Made by a program: the position numbers and the translations under genes. From positions 1-64,000 of the forward strand of contig WQSX01000007.1 of NCBI GenBank assembly GCA_009787625.1: a stretch of DNA of 64,000 bases, in the 5' to 3' direction. The stretch is from Oscillospiraceae bacterium (lineage in GTDB: Bacteria; Bacillota; Clostridia; Oscillospirales; Oscillospiraceae). Positions 39,726 through 48,373 of the stretch are shown here, piece by piece; positions within the stretch are counted from its first letter, which is position 1; each line of letters begins with the position of its first letter. The notes under the pieces were generated by a model. That model was not told the origin of the DNA. It was given only the letters and a program-made list of their open reading frames with translations, and did no database searches.

Positions 39726-41762
39726 ATGAATCAGAAAAAAGTAAAGAGCCTGAACAAGAAATTAACCTTCCGAGTAATACTAATCGCTTTGGCAATACTT
39801 GTAGTAGCAGTCGTCGCAACACAGATTTCTTCAAACGCATCGTTTTGGCGAGCAACCGAAGAATCTATAGAGCGTTCTACGTCCATAGCGGCAAGAGATA
39901 TTAGCGCAGTGTTTACACAAGCAGAGACATTATTAAAAACAGTTTCAAACAACATCAGCTTCATGCCATACTCTGACCCGCAGGTTATGCAAGAATTTCT
40001 GTATAATGCCAGAGCACCATATCCCTTTGTAAGTGAAATTTACATGGGGATTGCAGAGACGAACCTATATGTGGACGGTGCAGGTTATGTGCCACCGCCT
40101 GAGTGGATTTTAACACAGCGCCCATATTATATCGGGGCGATGGGTACAGATGGGATTTTTTATCAAGACCCCTATCTTGCCAGTACCGGGGAAATATTCT
40201 CGTCAATTGCCATAAGGCTCAATAATGCACAGGGTGAAACCATTGGCGTGACGGTCTTAGACCTCTCACTTGCCACATTGCTTGATTTGCTTGACAACTC
40301 CACCATTCCGGGAACAACAGCAGGTGGTTTCTTGCTCGACAGCAATCACCGTATTCTTGCACATCGTAACAGTGATTTCATGCCATCTGTGCAAGGCGGA
40401 GAAGCTGTCTATGTGGACTTTGGTTCAATCGGCATTTCTGAAACCGAGACTATCACAGAGGGTTCCGGTTATGAGCCGAGACTTGTCAGAGCCGTAGACT
40501 ATGATGGAGTTGAGAAATTCATAAGCACGGTCATACTCCCCGGCTCAGGTTGGACTTTTGGTTTTGCAGTGCCCGTGAGCGATTTTGCCGCCAATCTGCA
40601 CACCAGCTCCACGCTTGCCATGTATGGCGCAATCATAATTGTTGCGCTTGTCGGCATATTTTTTGCCACACAGTTTCTTCTAATCCGCCCACTTAAACCT
40701 ATAGGGAGCATTGTCGATACAGCAACAATGCTTGCGGTAGGAAAAACACCTGAACCACTCAATGTCAAAACCGATGATGAGTTGGGTGTATTGGCTGATG
40801 ATTTCAATAAATTCATCAAAAGTACGCAGGAGCAGGTGTCTGTTCTGAGTAAAATGGCAGATGGCGACCTCACGTCAAATGTTACACCAAAATCAAAAGA
40901 CGACATATTGAGCAATGCAATCAACCGTGTGACAGGTAACACGAGAATGCTTATAACTGAAATTGCATCATCTTCCGAGCTTGTTTCTTCAGGGGCAAAG
41001 CATGTTTCAGGCGGAGCGACATCTCTTGCACAAGGTTCTACAGAGCAAGCAGCTTCCATTGAACAGCTTTCAAGCTCTATTTCTCAGATAGCCGAAAGAA
41101 CAAAAGCAAACGCAAAAACTGCTGAAGAAACGTCAAAGCTGTCGTCTACAATCAAAAACAGCGCCGAAAAAGGCAGCCATCAAATGGATGAGATGATAAC
41201 CGCTGTTGGAGATATTAACGAAGCGAGCAAGAACATCAGCAATATCATAAAAACAATAGATGACATTGCCTTTCAAACAAATATTCTCGCCCTCAATGCC
41301 GCCGTTGAAGCGGCGCGTGCAGGGCAACACGGTAAAGGATTTGCTGTTGTTGCAGAGGAAGTTCGTAATCTGGCTTCAAAAAGTGCGGATGCCGCCAGAA
41401 ATACCGGCGCTATGATTCAAAACTCCATGGAAAAATCAGAGCTGGGTGTCCGCATAGCGGAAGAAACCGCTACAAGCTTTAAGGAAATCGTCACAGGCAT
41501 AAATGAAGCAAGCCGCCTCATCGACGGCATAACAAAATCCTCAGAGGATCAATCTGAGGGCATAGACCAAATAAATATCGGCATAGACCAAGTTTCACAG
41601 GTAATCCACCAAAACAGCGCAACGGCAGAAGAATCCGCCGCCGCTTCGCATGAGATGAGTGACCAGTCTGATGTGCTGTCACAGCTCATCATGCAGTTTG
41701 ACCTCGGCGGTAATGACCAACTGTTACTGGGAGCAGCCACCAATCGAAGCAATAGCTTTTAA
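39726..41762 (+). CDS. Methyl-accepting chemotaxis protein with dCache sensor domain
   Basis: A 678-residue chemoreceptor. An N-terminal membrane helix (about 14-34, [20 protein letters not shown]) is followed by an outer sensor of dCache type (about 40-300, with [20 protein letters not shown]). A second helix lies near 310-330 ([20 protein letters not shown]), then a HAMP domain, then the signalling coiled coil with the hallmark [20 protein letters not shown] hairpin tip. The listed start at 39645 is too early; ATG 39726 has GGAGGTAAAGGAA upstream. The stop overlaps the stop of the converging DUF6115 gene by four bases. The ligand is unknown. The CheV and CheW partners are in the window; CheA is not. 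Confidence 0.93.
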   Translation: MNQKKVKSLNKKLTFRVILIALAILVVAVVATQISSNASFWRATEESIERSTSIAARDISAVFTQAETLLKTVSNNISFMPYSDPQVMQEFLYNARAPYPFVSEIYMGIAETNLYVDGAGYVPPPEWILTQRPYYIGAMGTDGIFYQDPYLASTGEIFSSIAIRLNNAQGETIGVTVLDLSLATLLDLLDNSTIPGTTAGGFLLDSNHRILAHRNSDFMPSVQGGEAVYVDFGSIGISETETITEGSGYEPRLVRAVDYDGVEKFISTVILPGSGWTFGFAVPVSDFAANLHTSSTLAMYGAIIIVALVGIFFATQFLLIRPLKPIGSIVDTATMLAVGKTPEPLNVKTDDELGVLADDFNKFIKSTQEQVSVLSKMADGDLTSNVTPKSKDDILSNAINRVTGNTRMLITEIASSSELVSSGAKHVSGGATSLAQGSTEQAASIEQLSSSISQIAERTKANAKTAEETSKLSSTIKNSAEKGSHQMDEMITAVGDINEASKNISNIIKTIDDIAFQTNILALNAAVEAARAGQHGKGFAVVAEEVRNLASKSADAARNTGAMIQNSMEKSELGVRIAEETATSFKEIVTGINEASRLIDGITKSSEDQSEGIDQINIGIDQVSQVIHQNSATAEESAAASHEMSDQSDVLSQLIMQFDLGGNDQLLLGAATNRSNSF

Positions 41763-42394
41763 CGGGTCAATCTCGTAATTAATTGAACCTCATTTCTGGT
41801 TATACCCAACTTGCTGGCTATCTCCACATCGGTTTTTCCTTCTTTTGCCAGCGCCATGATTTGATCATTTCTTGACGGTGTTCCGTTTTTGAGCTCAAAC
41901 TCTTGCGGGGGACCGTCAGCGGCATCATCAAAGAATTTTTGGAATACCCCTGCATTTTGTGCAGGGGGTTCCTGCTGTGGTATCGCAACCTCTTCATTTA
42001 CAATTAAATCATGTTTAATAATCCGCTCAGCACGGTCTAAGACCTCTCCTGCGGCTCTGATTCTATTTGCTGTCAGCGGCTCTGTTCTTGGAATTTGAAC
42101 TTTGTCTAAAACTTGCTCTTTTCTCTCCAGCTCCGGTGGCAACTGAAACGCCGCTATTTGAGATGTTGCACGATATTCTAAGGCTTTTATCTCGTCCATG
42201 GAGACTTTAACTTGGTCGCTAAATTCTTCCATTATTGTTTCAATTGTGTTGTACAGGTGGAGAATCTGTGTTTCACGCTCATCGAGCATTCTCTGCTGCC
42301 GCTTTACATTTGAAAAAAGCACTTTAAAAACAAGTGCCACAATACAGACAAGTGCGGCAATAAACAGCGCAAATACGTAATATTCAATACCCAT
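41759..42394 (-). CDS. DUF6115-like membrane protein with HTH-like C-terminus
   Basis: A 211-residue protein with an N-terminal membrane helix ([20 protein letters not shown]), a coiled coil ([20 protein letters not shown]), a Pro/Glu-rich linker, and a C-terminal segment [33 protein letters not shown] that reads like a LuxR/sigma region 4 helix-turn-helix. Proteins of this type are common near sigma-D in clostridial flagellar loci; their role is unknown. CGAGGGAG lies about 11 bases before the ATG. It is the last gene of the fliA-fapA group. Confidence 0.75.
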   Translation of the reverse strand: MGIEYYVFALFIAALVCIVALVFKVLFSNVKRQQRMLDERETQILHLYNTIETIMEEFSDQVKVSMDEIKALEYRATSQIAAFQLPPELERKEQVLDKVQIPRTEPLTANRIRAAGEVLDRAERIIKHDLIVNEEVAIPQQEPPAQNAGVFQKFFDDAADGPPQEFELKNGTPSRNDQIMALAKEGKTDVEIASKLGITRNEVQLITRLTR

Positions 42395-42413
42395 GAATAG
42401 ATTGCTCCCTCGG

Positions 42414-42755
42414 TTAAACAGTAATATCTATTAGTGACTTATTGCTACTGCTGCCAACTCGCAGTTCAGAATCTTTGCTTTGGTTGTAGCTGTCTCCGTC
42501 CTCCTCAGCGTCTGAGCCTCTACCACCGCCGCCTGCGGCACCGTTGCCACTGCCGTCTTCGTCAGTTTTAATGTTTTCCATCTCTGCCTCTGTGGTCGCC
42601 AAAACTTTGGATTGATTTTCTGCGGATTCTCGCATTCCCATGTTTGCAAGTTGCGCTTGGAAGGTTTCCGGGTTTTTGAGCAAAGGACTCGCTTCCCTTA
42701 CCATATCTGTCGTGCGTGCCACCATCATCTGTGTGTCTATAGCTCTGATTGACAT
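42414..42755 (-). CDS. Small conserved flagellar-locus protein, function unknown
   Basis: A 113-residue protein beginning MSIRAIDTQMMVARTTDMVR at ATG 42755, with AAAGGAGG about 8 bases upstream; the longer track start at 42803 is not needed. The N-terminal 60 residues are helical and the C-terminus is a low-complexity Gly/Asp/Ser tail. It lies between the FapA-like gene and the DUF6115 gene, a position where similar short proteins occur in Clostridia. I do not recognise a domain. Confidence 0.65.
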   Translation of the reverse strand: MSIRAIDTQMMVARTTDMVREASPLLKNPETFQAQLANMGMRESAENQSKVLATTEAEMENIKTDEDGSGNGAAGGGGRGSDAEEDGDSYNQSKDSELRVGSSSNKSLIDITV

Positions 42756-42820
42756 GGTTTGTACCTCCTTTTTAGCAAAACACCCGCCGCCTGCGGGCGG
42801 CACCCGTCTTTCGCAAATAC

Positions 42821-44599
42821 TTACTTGCTGCTTGTTTTTTCGCAGGGAATAAATTTTATTTCACCTGCGGATGAGAGGAATGTTGCAAAGTCTATTTCAT
42901 AATTTATTTTGTATGAATTCGAGCCTATTGTTATGCGTGAGCCTGAGTGAATTGTGTTTAGAACATGTACCTTGCTCTCTGATGCGTGTGACAACTCCTC
43001 TTTTAATTGTGCAAGTTCAGCGGTGTATGCCTCTTTTTCATCGGTATGTACTTTTCTGTTTTCAAGACCTGAATAGTGGAGTTTATCCCACATCGCCTGA
43101 TCCATATTCCCCATTGATTTTTCGAGATATGTGTCGAGCTGGTCAAGTTTTAGTAAATCAGCATTAAGTCGCTCTAACTCTTTTTCCAGGAGCGTAATGC
43201 GTGTGCGTTTTCTGGGCATAAATCCAACTTCAACTTCGGTTTTTGTGTTTGAAATGGCTCCTATATAGTTTGCTGTTATATCGCCTGCCGCCGCTGCATT
43301 TCCTCCGATAATAGCCCCTCTTTTGCCTGATGCCGTGATAGTGCTTCCGGTCTCAAGGCGGCTATGAATGCAGACATCAAACTTTATCGGACCGTCTGCT
43401 AAAATAGAACCTCGCTCAACGTATAGAATCGAAACACTTCCGCCTGCTTCGATGAGGCCTTTGCTTGCGCCTTGCAGACCTCCCTTTACTTCAATATTGC
43501 CCTCTGCCACGAGTGTTGCGGCTTCAACACTTCCGTCAACCGTAATTCTGTCTGTGGCTTTTATTGTATTGCCTGTCCGAACACTGCCTGTTACATGGAC
43601 ACTTCCATCAAAGTCGATATTGCCGACACTCATGTCGCAATCGCCGTCAACTTTGTATAGGTTTGAGACGTTGACAGAGTTATTTACATAATCCACCATT
43701 CCCGAACATGCCGCATACATCTCTGTCTTTTCGTTGTTTGTTGTGATGTTTTTTCCTCTTGGCAGTGATATCTCTTTTCCCGGGCGTTGGCGAATGGGGT
43801 TTCCTTTGACAGTAATGCCGGGTGTGCCCTCTGTCGCAAAAGTTTTTGAGATTAGAAGTTGACCTTCTGTGACGGGCTCATATAAATCGAGCGAACGGTA
43901 ATCAACTCTTCCGTGACCTATTTCCCGCGGAGCTCCTGTCCGCTCGTCTGTTGAAAAGTTGAAAATGAGTTTTCCATCATCGCCGTCAATCGGCTCTGTT
44001 GCTCTCGCCACAAGTGTTTGTTTCGCATATGTTTTAGACTCAAGCAACTGTGCAACGGCAGCTTCGTCTACGCCGTGATTAACGCCTGCTTTTGCGATTT
44101 TTTGTTTTGCAGTTTCAAGAGCCATGGGCTCACCACCGGGTTCAGGTGCCAAAAGTGTGGCGAGTGCTTCTCTTTCATCGCCTGTAACGGCGACGCTTAT
44201 ATCTTCACCGTATATAAATTCGTCTTGTGGTGGGGCTATAATCGCACTGCCATAACCTGCTTCGGTAAGTTTCTGTACAGCCTTTATATTTAACCCGCTT
44301 ATATTTTTGCGTCCTAAATGACGTGATAAAATTTTACTATCAAACTCTTCACCTCTGCCGCGCTTTGCATATAATTCCAGATAAACTCCGTCTTGCTCGT
44401 AGAATAATTTATATGATGCGCTGAGATTCGACGTTCTGTTTGGTTCACCTTGTATTGCCAGTATTTCCCAAGAATTTGCCTCTCCGCCCTCTTTTATGGT
44501 GTCGATTGTAAGCAAAGTCAGTTCACATGCAAAATACTCTGCTGCAAGCTGCTTAGCTCGCTCGAGAGTTTCGGCTGCAAAATACTTAGCGTTCAACAT
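42821..44599 (-). CDS. FapA/DUF342-family protein
   Basis: A 592-residue FapA-type protein. The N-terminus (about 1-60, AETLERAKQLAAEYFACELT) resembles a Jag/KhpB N-terminal domain. DUF342 follows with a right-handed beta-helix region rich in ADG-like turns (ATLVAEGNIEVKGGLQGASK, then GGSVSILYVERGSILADGPI), and a C-terminal coiled coil about residues 460-530. FapA-type proteins are found near fliA or flhG in Firmicutes; some act on cell polarity or motility, but no reaction is known. AAAGGATG precedes the ATG. It follows fliA by 24 bases. Confidence 0.82.
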   Translation of the reverse strand: MLNAKYFAAETLERAKQLAAEYFACELTLLTIDTIKEGGEANSWEILAIQGEPNRTSNLSASYKLFYEQDGVYLELYAKRGRGEEFDSKILSRHLGRKNISGLNIKAVQKLTEAGYGSAIIAPPQDEFIYGEDISVAVTGDEREALATLLAPEPGGEPMALETAKQKIAKAGVNHGVDEAAVAQLLESKTYAKQTLVARATEPIDGDDGKLIFNFSTDERTGAPREIGHGRVDYRSLDLYEPVTEGQLLISKTFATEGTPGITVKGNPIRQRPGKEISLPRGKNITTNNEKTEMYAACSGMVDYVNNSVNVSNLYKVDGDCDMSVGNIDFDGSVHVTGSVRTGNTIKATDRITVDGSVEAATLVAEGNIEVKGGLQGASKGLIEAGGSVSILYVERGSILADGPIKFDVCIHSRLETGSTITASGKRGAIIGGNAAAAGDITANYIGAISNTKTEVEVGFMPRKRTRITLLEKELERLNADLLKLDQLDTYLEKSMGNMDQAMWDKLHYSGLENRKVHTDEKEAYTAELAQLKEELSHASESKVHVLNTIHSGSRITIGSNSYKINYEIDFATFLSSAGEIKFIPCEKTSSK

Positions 44600-44623
44600 T
44601 CACACATCCTTTCAAAAGAGAGA

Positions 44624-45388
44624 TTACATTACCTTTTCCAACTTTGTGCGCATTTTTGTCAGAACTTTAGAGTGAATTTGTGACACTCTGGATTCCGTAA
44701 CGTGCAGGATATCGGCTATTTCTTTTAGTAACAATCCGTCGTAGTAGTAAAGGGAAATCACCATTCGCTCCTTTTCCGGAAGGGCGTCTATTACGTCTAC
44801 AAGAATTGTTTTCTTTTCTTTTTCCAGCAGTTCCTCTTCCGGAGATTTGTCGTCAACTGCCCTTATTTCCGCCTCGCTGCCACCTGAACCCAAAGCATCT
44901 TCAAAGTTAATCAGGTTAAACATGTGTGACTGGTTTAGGACTTTATGAACTTGCTCAACGGGCAATCCGACTTTATCTGCTACATCTTGGTCTACTATCT
45001 GACCCGGTTTTTGAGCTTCAAACTCGTCATATGCGCTCGTTATCGCACTGATTTTTTTTCTAAGACTTGGTGAAGCCCAATCTTGCGAACGCATATAGTC
45101 AAGTATTTCACCTCGTACACGAGTTACTGCATATGTCTCAAATTTCACCTCGTGCTTAAGCGAGAATTTGTCCATAGCGTCAATGAGCCCAATAGTGCCG
45201 CAACTGACTAAATCGTCATACTCGTTGTAGTCATTGTATTTAGGCATCATGCGCCTGACTATCCACTTTACCAGATACCCGTAGTGAATCAGCAGTTCGT
45301 CTTTTGCCTCCTTATTACCATGCTCTTTGAAAGCAATCCACAACTGTCCTATTTCTTCGGGTGTCAGCTTGTGATTTGTTTCAGTCAT
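44624..45388 (-). CDS. fliA: Flagellar sigma factor FliA (SigD)
   Basis: FliA is the sigma-28 factor for late flagellar and chemotaxis genes and is held by FlgM. From ATG 45388 it has 254 residues: region 2 with YLVKWIVRRMMPKYNDYNEY, DLVSCGTIGLIDAMDKFSL and FETYAVTRVRGEILDYMRSQ, and region 4 with VTESRVSQIHSKVLTKMRTK. The upstream MVIYM frame from 45400 is the shared initiation box; the GAAAGGA site suits ATG 45388 (12 bases). Its promoters may be the CACGATAA/TCCGATAA boxes noted at 33899, 37220 and 60713. Confidence 0.95.
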   Translation of the reverse strand: MTETNHKLTPEEIGQLWIAFKEHGNKEAKDELLIHYGYLVKWIVRRMMPKYNDYNEYDDLVSCGTIGLIDAMDKFSLKHEVKFETYAVTRVRGEILDYMRSQDWASPSLRKKISAITSAYDEFEAQKPGQIVDQDVADKVGLPVEQVHKVLNQSHMFNLINFEDALGSGGSEAEIRAVDDKSPEEELLEKEKKTILVDVIDALPEKERMVISLYYYDGLLLKEIADILHVTESRVSQIHSKVLTKMRTKLEKVM

Positions 45389-45415
45389 ATAAATGACCAT
45401 TCCTTTCGAAAAATC
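45386..45415 (-). promoter_or_regulatory. Shared initiation box (GAAAGGAATGGTCATT) at fliA
   Basis: TTTCGAAAGGAATGGTCATT precedes the fliA ATG by a few bases. Nearly the same run precedes fliE at 54526-54553. Shorter forms precede dapA and the AgrA-like regulator. Confidence 0.7.
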
Positions 45416-45443
45416 TTTAGGCACAAAACGTCTAGTCAGCCTC

Positions 45444-46220
45444 TCACTTGAGTCTTCTTTGATTTTTTATTTGCTTTTGCTGTTCTATCAAAACAAATCT
45501 GGCAATTTGTTCACTTACTTTTTTTGTTTCGTCTAAAAAGGCAAGTCCGACGTGATTTATTTTGTTCTCGTTCATCGGTACACATCTTCTGACGACAGAT
45601 TGTAAAATAAGTGCCGGTGTTTTTTTCATGCGCACAATCCCACCTATTATTTCCGCCGAATTTTCAAGGTCCATGCCTACAATGTACTTATCGCCTATAG
45701 TGTACGTCTTTTTACTTGATATTGCCACGCCTTTTATGCTGATATCCCTGCTGAGTACGGTCTCCATTACCGTTAAGTTTTCAACAGTGAACGCATCTTC
45801 TTCCTGCTCTTCTTCTTGCTCTCCCGGCATGTCCTCACAAAGCCTTGTAAATTTTTCATCGTAATTATATACAACAATCCCCATGCTCACAGGTAGGCGA
45901 TACGCTTCCCTGCGTTGATTCCTCTGCGCTCTGGTCTCCTGTAACAGCCACATGTAGCGAATTGCCCCTCGTTTTTCGAGTGCTAACACTTTCATCTGTG
46001 CGATGTATCTGCCGCCCTCTCTATAGAACACAACGTAGATTACATCATCTTTTGAGACATACATATATCTACCTTTTCGATGAGGAACACTGACGAGAAA
46101 AGGCCCGTCATTTAACCTGTCTTCTATCATTGATCTGTAAACTTGTCCATCCTCAGAAACAATATCGACTCTATCTCCAACTAAAAGCATGTCTTCGGTG
46201 ATTTCTTTTTTTGCAGCCAT
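45444..46220 (-). CDS. PilZ-domain protein (YcgR-like)
   Basis: A 258-residue protein with an N-terminal YcgR-N-like half (GDRVDIVSEDGQVYRSMIED) and a C-terminal PilZ domain with the cyclic-di-GMP motifs RREAYRLP and DISIKG (RxxxR and D-x-S-x-x-G). Such proteins slow or stop the motor when cyclic di-GMP is high. ATG 46220 has AAAGGA about 9 bases upstream; the track start at 46229 is a TTG. An acidic insert (EEEQEEDAF) lies before the second motif. It sits between flhG and fliA. The HD-GYP protein at 4805 could lower the same signal. Confidence 0.88.
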   Translation of the reverse strand: MAAKKEITEDMLLVGDRVDIVSEDGQVYRSMIEDRLNDGPFLVSVPHRKGRYMYVSKDDVIYVVFYREGGRYIAQMKVLALEKRGAIRYMWLLQETRAQRNQRREAYRLPVSMGIVVYNYDEKFTRLCEDMPGEQEEEQEEDAFTVENLTVMETVLSRDISIKGVAISSKKTYTIGDKYIVGMDLENSAEIIGGIVRMKKTPALILQSVVRRCVPMNENKINHVGLAFLDETKKVSEQIARFVLIEQQKQIKNQRRLK

Positions 46221-46249
46221 TCTGATCAATCCTTTGTTTAATGTGTTAG

Positions 46250-47140
46250 CTAAGAGGTGTGATGTGGTGGTGCTTGTGAATGAATATCATTTCTGCGGGA
46301 TAACATTTTTGAAAAAACCCTTGAGAGAATCCCTGCTGGTTGATTTTCCATCGGCATTTCCAATATGGCTCTCGCTATGGTTTTTATTTCTCTTGATGTG
46401 ACGCCGTTTGGGTCGCTGACTGTAATCGGCACTTGTCGTTTTATTGTTGCCGTGATGTTGTGGTTGTAGGATACCAGCCCCAAAGGATTTATGTTTTTTC
46501 CGAGATGTCTGCCGCATACCTCAACAAAACCTGCCTGTACACTCTGCGCCTCTTTCATGTTTTCACATTTATTTGCCAAAACATGCAGTGGGTGGGTGGG
46601 GCTGTTTTTAACTATGGTTTTTACCAAGGCATATGCGTCAAGCACTGATGTGGGTTCCGCCGTTGTCACAACGATTGTCTCTGACGATGCAAGCAATACT
46701 TGCATAATTGTGTTGCTGACACCTGCACCTGCATCCATTATGATGAGGTCAATTGGAGCATCGATGTGGATAATTTTTGAAAGTAGTTCGGCGAGTTGAT
46801 TGTCGCTCATGTTTATGAGGTCTCCAACACCACTGCCGCCCGAAATGAAACGCACCCCTTCATGTCCCGGCTGAATAATCTCGTGAAGGGTTCTTTCACC
46901 TCTGAGGAAATAACTCAAATCAAGCCTTGTTGTAATACCTAACATGACGTCTACATTGGCAAGTCCGAAGTCGGCATCTATGATGAGAACGCGCACTCCA
47001 AGTCTGCTCATTGTTATGGCAAGGTTTACAGCCAGACTGGATTTTCCAACACCGCCTTTACCTGATGCTATGGATATAACCCTGACATCTCGGCTTCTTC
47101 CCATAAGGTCTCTTAAATTTTGTGCTTGATCTGTAACCAT
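46250..47140 (-). CDS. flhG: Flagellar number regulator FlhG (MinD-like ATPase)
   Basis: FlhG is a MinD-type ATPase that controls flagellar number and placement with FlhF. The 296-residue protein has the deviant Walker A SGKGGVGKSSLAVNLAITMS, Walker B-like VLIIDADFGLANVDVMLGI and the ALVKTIVKNSP region. The C-terminus has a short positively charged end. ATG 47140 has a TAGGGTATAA-type site. It follows flhF by 49 bases, the normal order. Confidence 0.92.
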   Translation of the reverse strand: MVTDQAQNLRDLMGRSRDVRVISIASGKGGVGKSSLAVNLAITMSRLGVRVLIIDADFGLANVDVMLGITTRLDLSYFLRGERTLHEIIQPGHEGVRFISGGSGVGDLINMSDNQLAELLSKIIHIDAPIDLIIMDAGAGVSNTIMQVLLASSETIVVTTAEPTSVLDAYALVKTIVKNSPTHPLHVLANKCENMKEAQSVQAGFVEVCGRHLGKNINPLGLVSYNHNITATIKRQVPITVSDPNGVTSREIKTIARAILEMPMENQPAGILSRVFSKMLSRRNDIHSQAPPHHTS

Positions 47141-47189
47141 AATTATACCCTATTTGTAACCAATTTACCACACTTTTTTCAAATTTCAA

Positions 47190-48338
47190 TTATCTTGTGA
47201 TTTTCTTTACGATTGAATCTATATCAATAACCTCAATATCGTCGGGTACATTTTGCCCTGTGGTCACATAGGCAAGTGGTTTGCGGCTGTACCAACTGAT
47301 GTTCAAAAGTGCTCCCCTGTAGCGGGTTTCGTCGATCTTTGTCACCATGATTCTGTAGTCATTGACAAAATCATACGTGTCCACAATCTCTTTAACCGAG
47401 GCAAATCCTGTCGCGGCGGAAAGGCAGAGCAAAATGTCCTCGGGCCTCAAGACCCTGATTAATTCCAGCAAATCTTCCTTGTGCTGTTCGTCTCCCGGTC
47501 TTTTCCCTGCCGTATCTACGAATATTATGTCTCTGTCTGACATGCTTTTGAGGGTTTCTTCAAGTTCATCGGGGTAATATACAATCCCAATCGGCACACC
47601 TAAAATGTCGGCATATGTCTGAAGTTGCTCCTGCGCACCGATGCGGTATGTGTCGGTGTTGATAATTCCCACTTTTTTGCGCTGTTTTACAGCGAAATCT
47701 GCCGCGAGTTTAACTATGGAAGTTGTCTTACCTACACCTGTCGGCCCTACGACTAAAATCACTTTTTGCGTAAACTTTTTATGGAGAATCGGCTCAGATT
47801 TCCCCATATTTTCATGCATCAAATGCTCTAGGATTTCCCTTGCACTTGTACCCTGTTGTTCTCGAAGCATGTGCTCGGTTTCCTTAGCCAGTGAGTGCGC
47901 AAGTTCCTCACGCACCTGCTCCTCAAGCATCTTCGTGAGCAGTTCCTCCACTTCCTCTGTGTAGTCGTATGTCACATCGCGCTTTATGAAAGTGAATTTT
48001 TCCATAAAATCTGTGAGTGTTCGCTCAAATGAATCCATGCGTTTTTCTAATTGCTGAGTTCCGGCAATCGGGGTCGCCGCTTGCACGGGTTTGTCGTACC
48101 ACTTCGGTCCTGGTGTTGGTGTATAGTCCGTGCTCAGCTTGCTCTGCTTAACTGCTGAGGGTGCTTTTGCAGGGTCGTAGGCAAACTGCACTTCTATCAT
48201 GGGTTTGCCGAACATATTTTTAAGCCCCTTTTTACGGACTTTGGTGCTGCTAATCATAACCGCATCTGAGCCGAGTTCTCGGATTGCGGCATCCATAGCC
48301 TGTTTCATATCATTGGCACGATAGCGTTTCATTTGCAT
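47190..48338 (-). CDS. flhF: Flagellar biosynthesis GTPase FlhF
   Basis: FlhF is an SRP-type GTPase that sets the site of flagellar assembly at the membrane. The 382-residue protein has a basic N-terminal B domain (RYRANDMKQAMDAAIRELGS), then the N and G domains with the P-loop GPTGVGKTTSIVKLAAD, the INTDTYRIGAQEQL segment and DIIFVDTAGKRPGDE. The start may be ATG 48338 or the in-frame ATG at 48332. It lies between flhA and flhG. Confidence 0.94.
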   Translation of the reverse strand: MQMKRYRANDMKQAMDAAIRELGSDAVMISSTKVRKKGLKNMFGKPMIEVQFAYDPAKAPSAVKQSKLSTDYTPTPGPKWYDKPVQAATPIAGTQQLEKRMDSFERTLTDFMEKFTFIKRDVTYDYTEEVEELLTKMLEEQVREELAHSLAKETEHMLREQQGTSAREILEHLMHENMGKSEPILHKKFTQKVILVVGPTGVGKTTSIVKLAADFAVKQRKKVGIINTDTYRIGAQEQLQTYADILGVPIGIVYYPDELEETLKSMSDRDIIFVDTAGKRPGDEQHKEDLLELIRVLRPEDILLCLSAATGFASVKEIVDTYDFVNDYRIMVTKIDETRYRGALLNISWYSRKPLAYVTTGQNVPDDIEVIDIDSIVKKITR

Positions 48339-48373
48339 TGGTCAGACCTCGCCTTTTTGTTTGTAATTGAATT

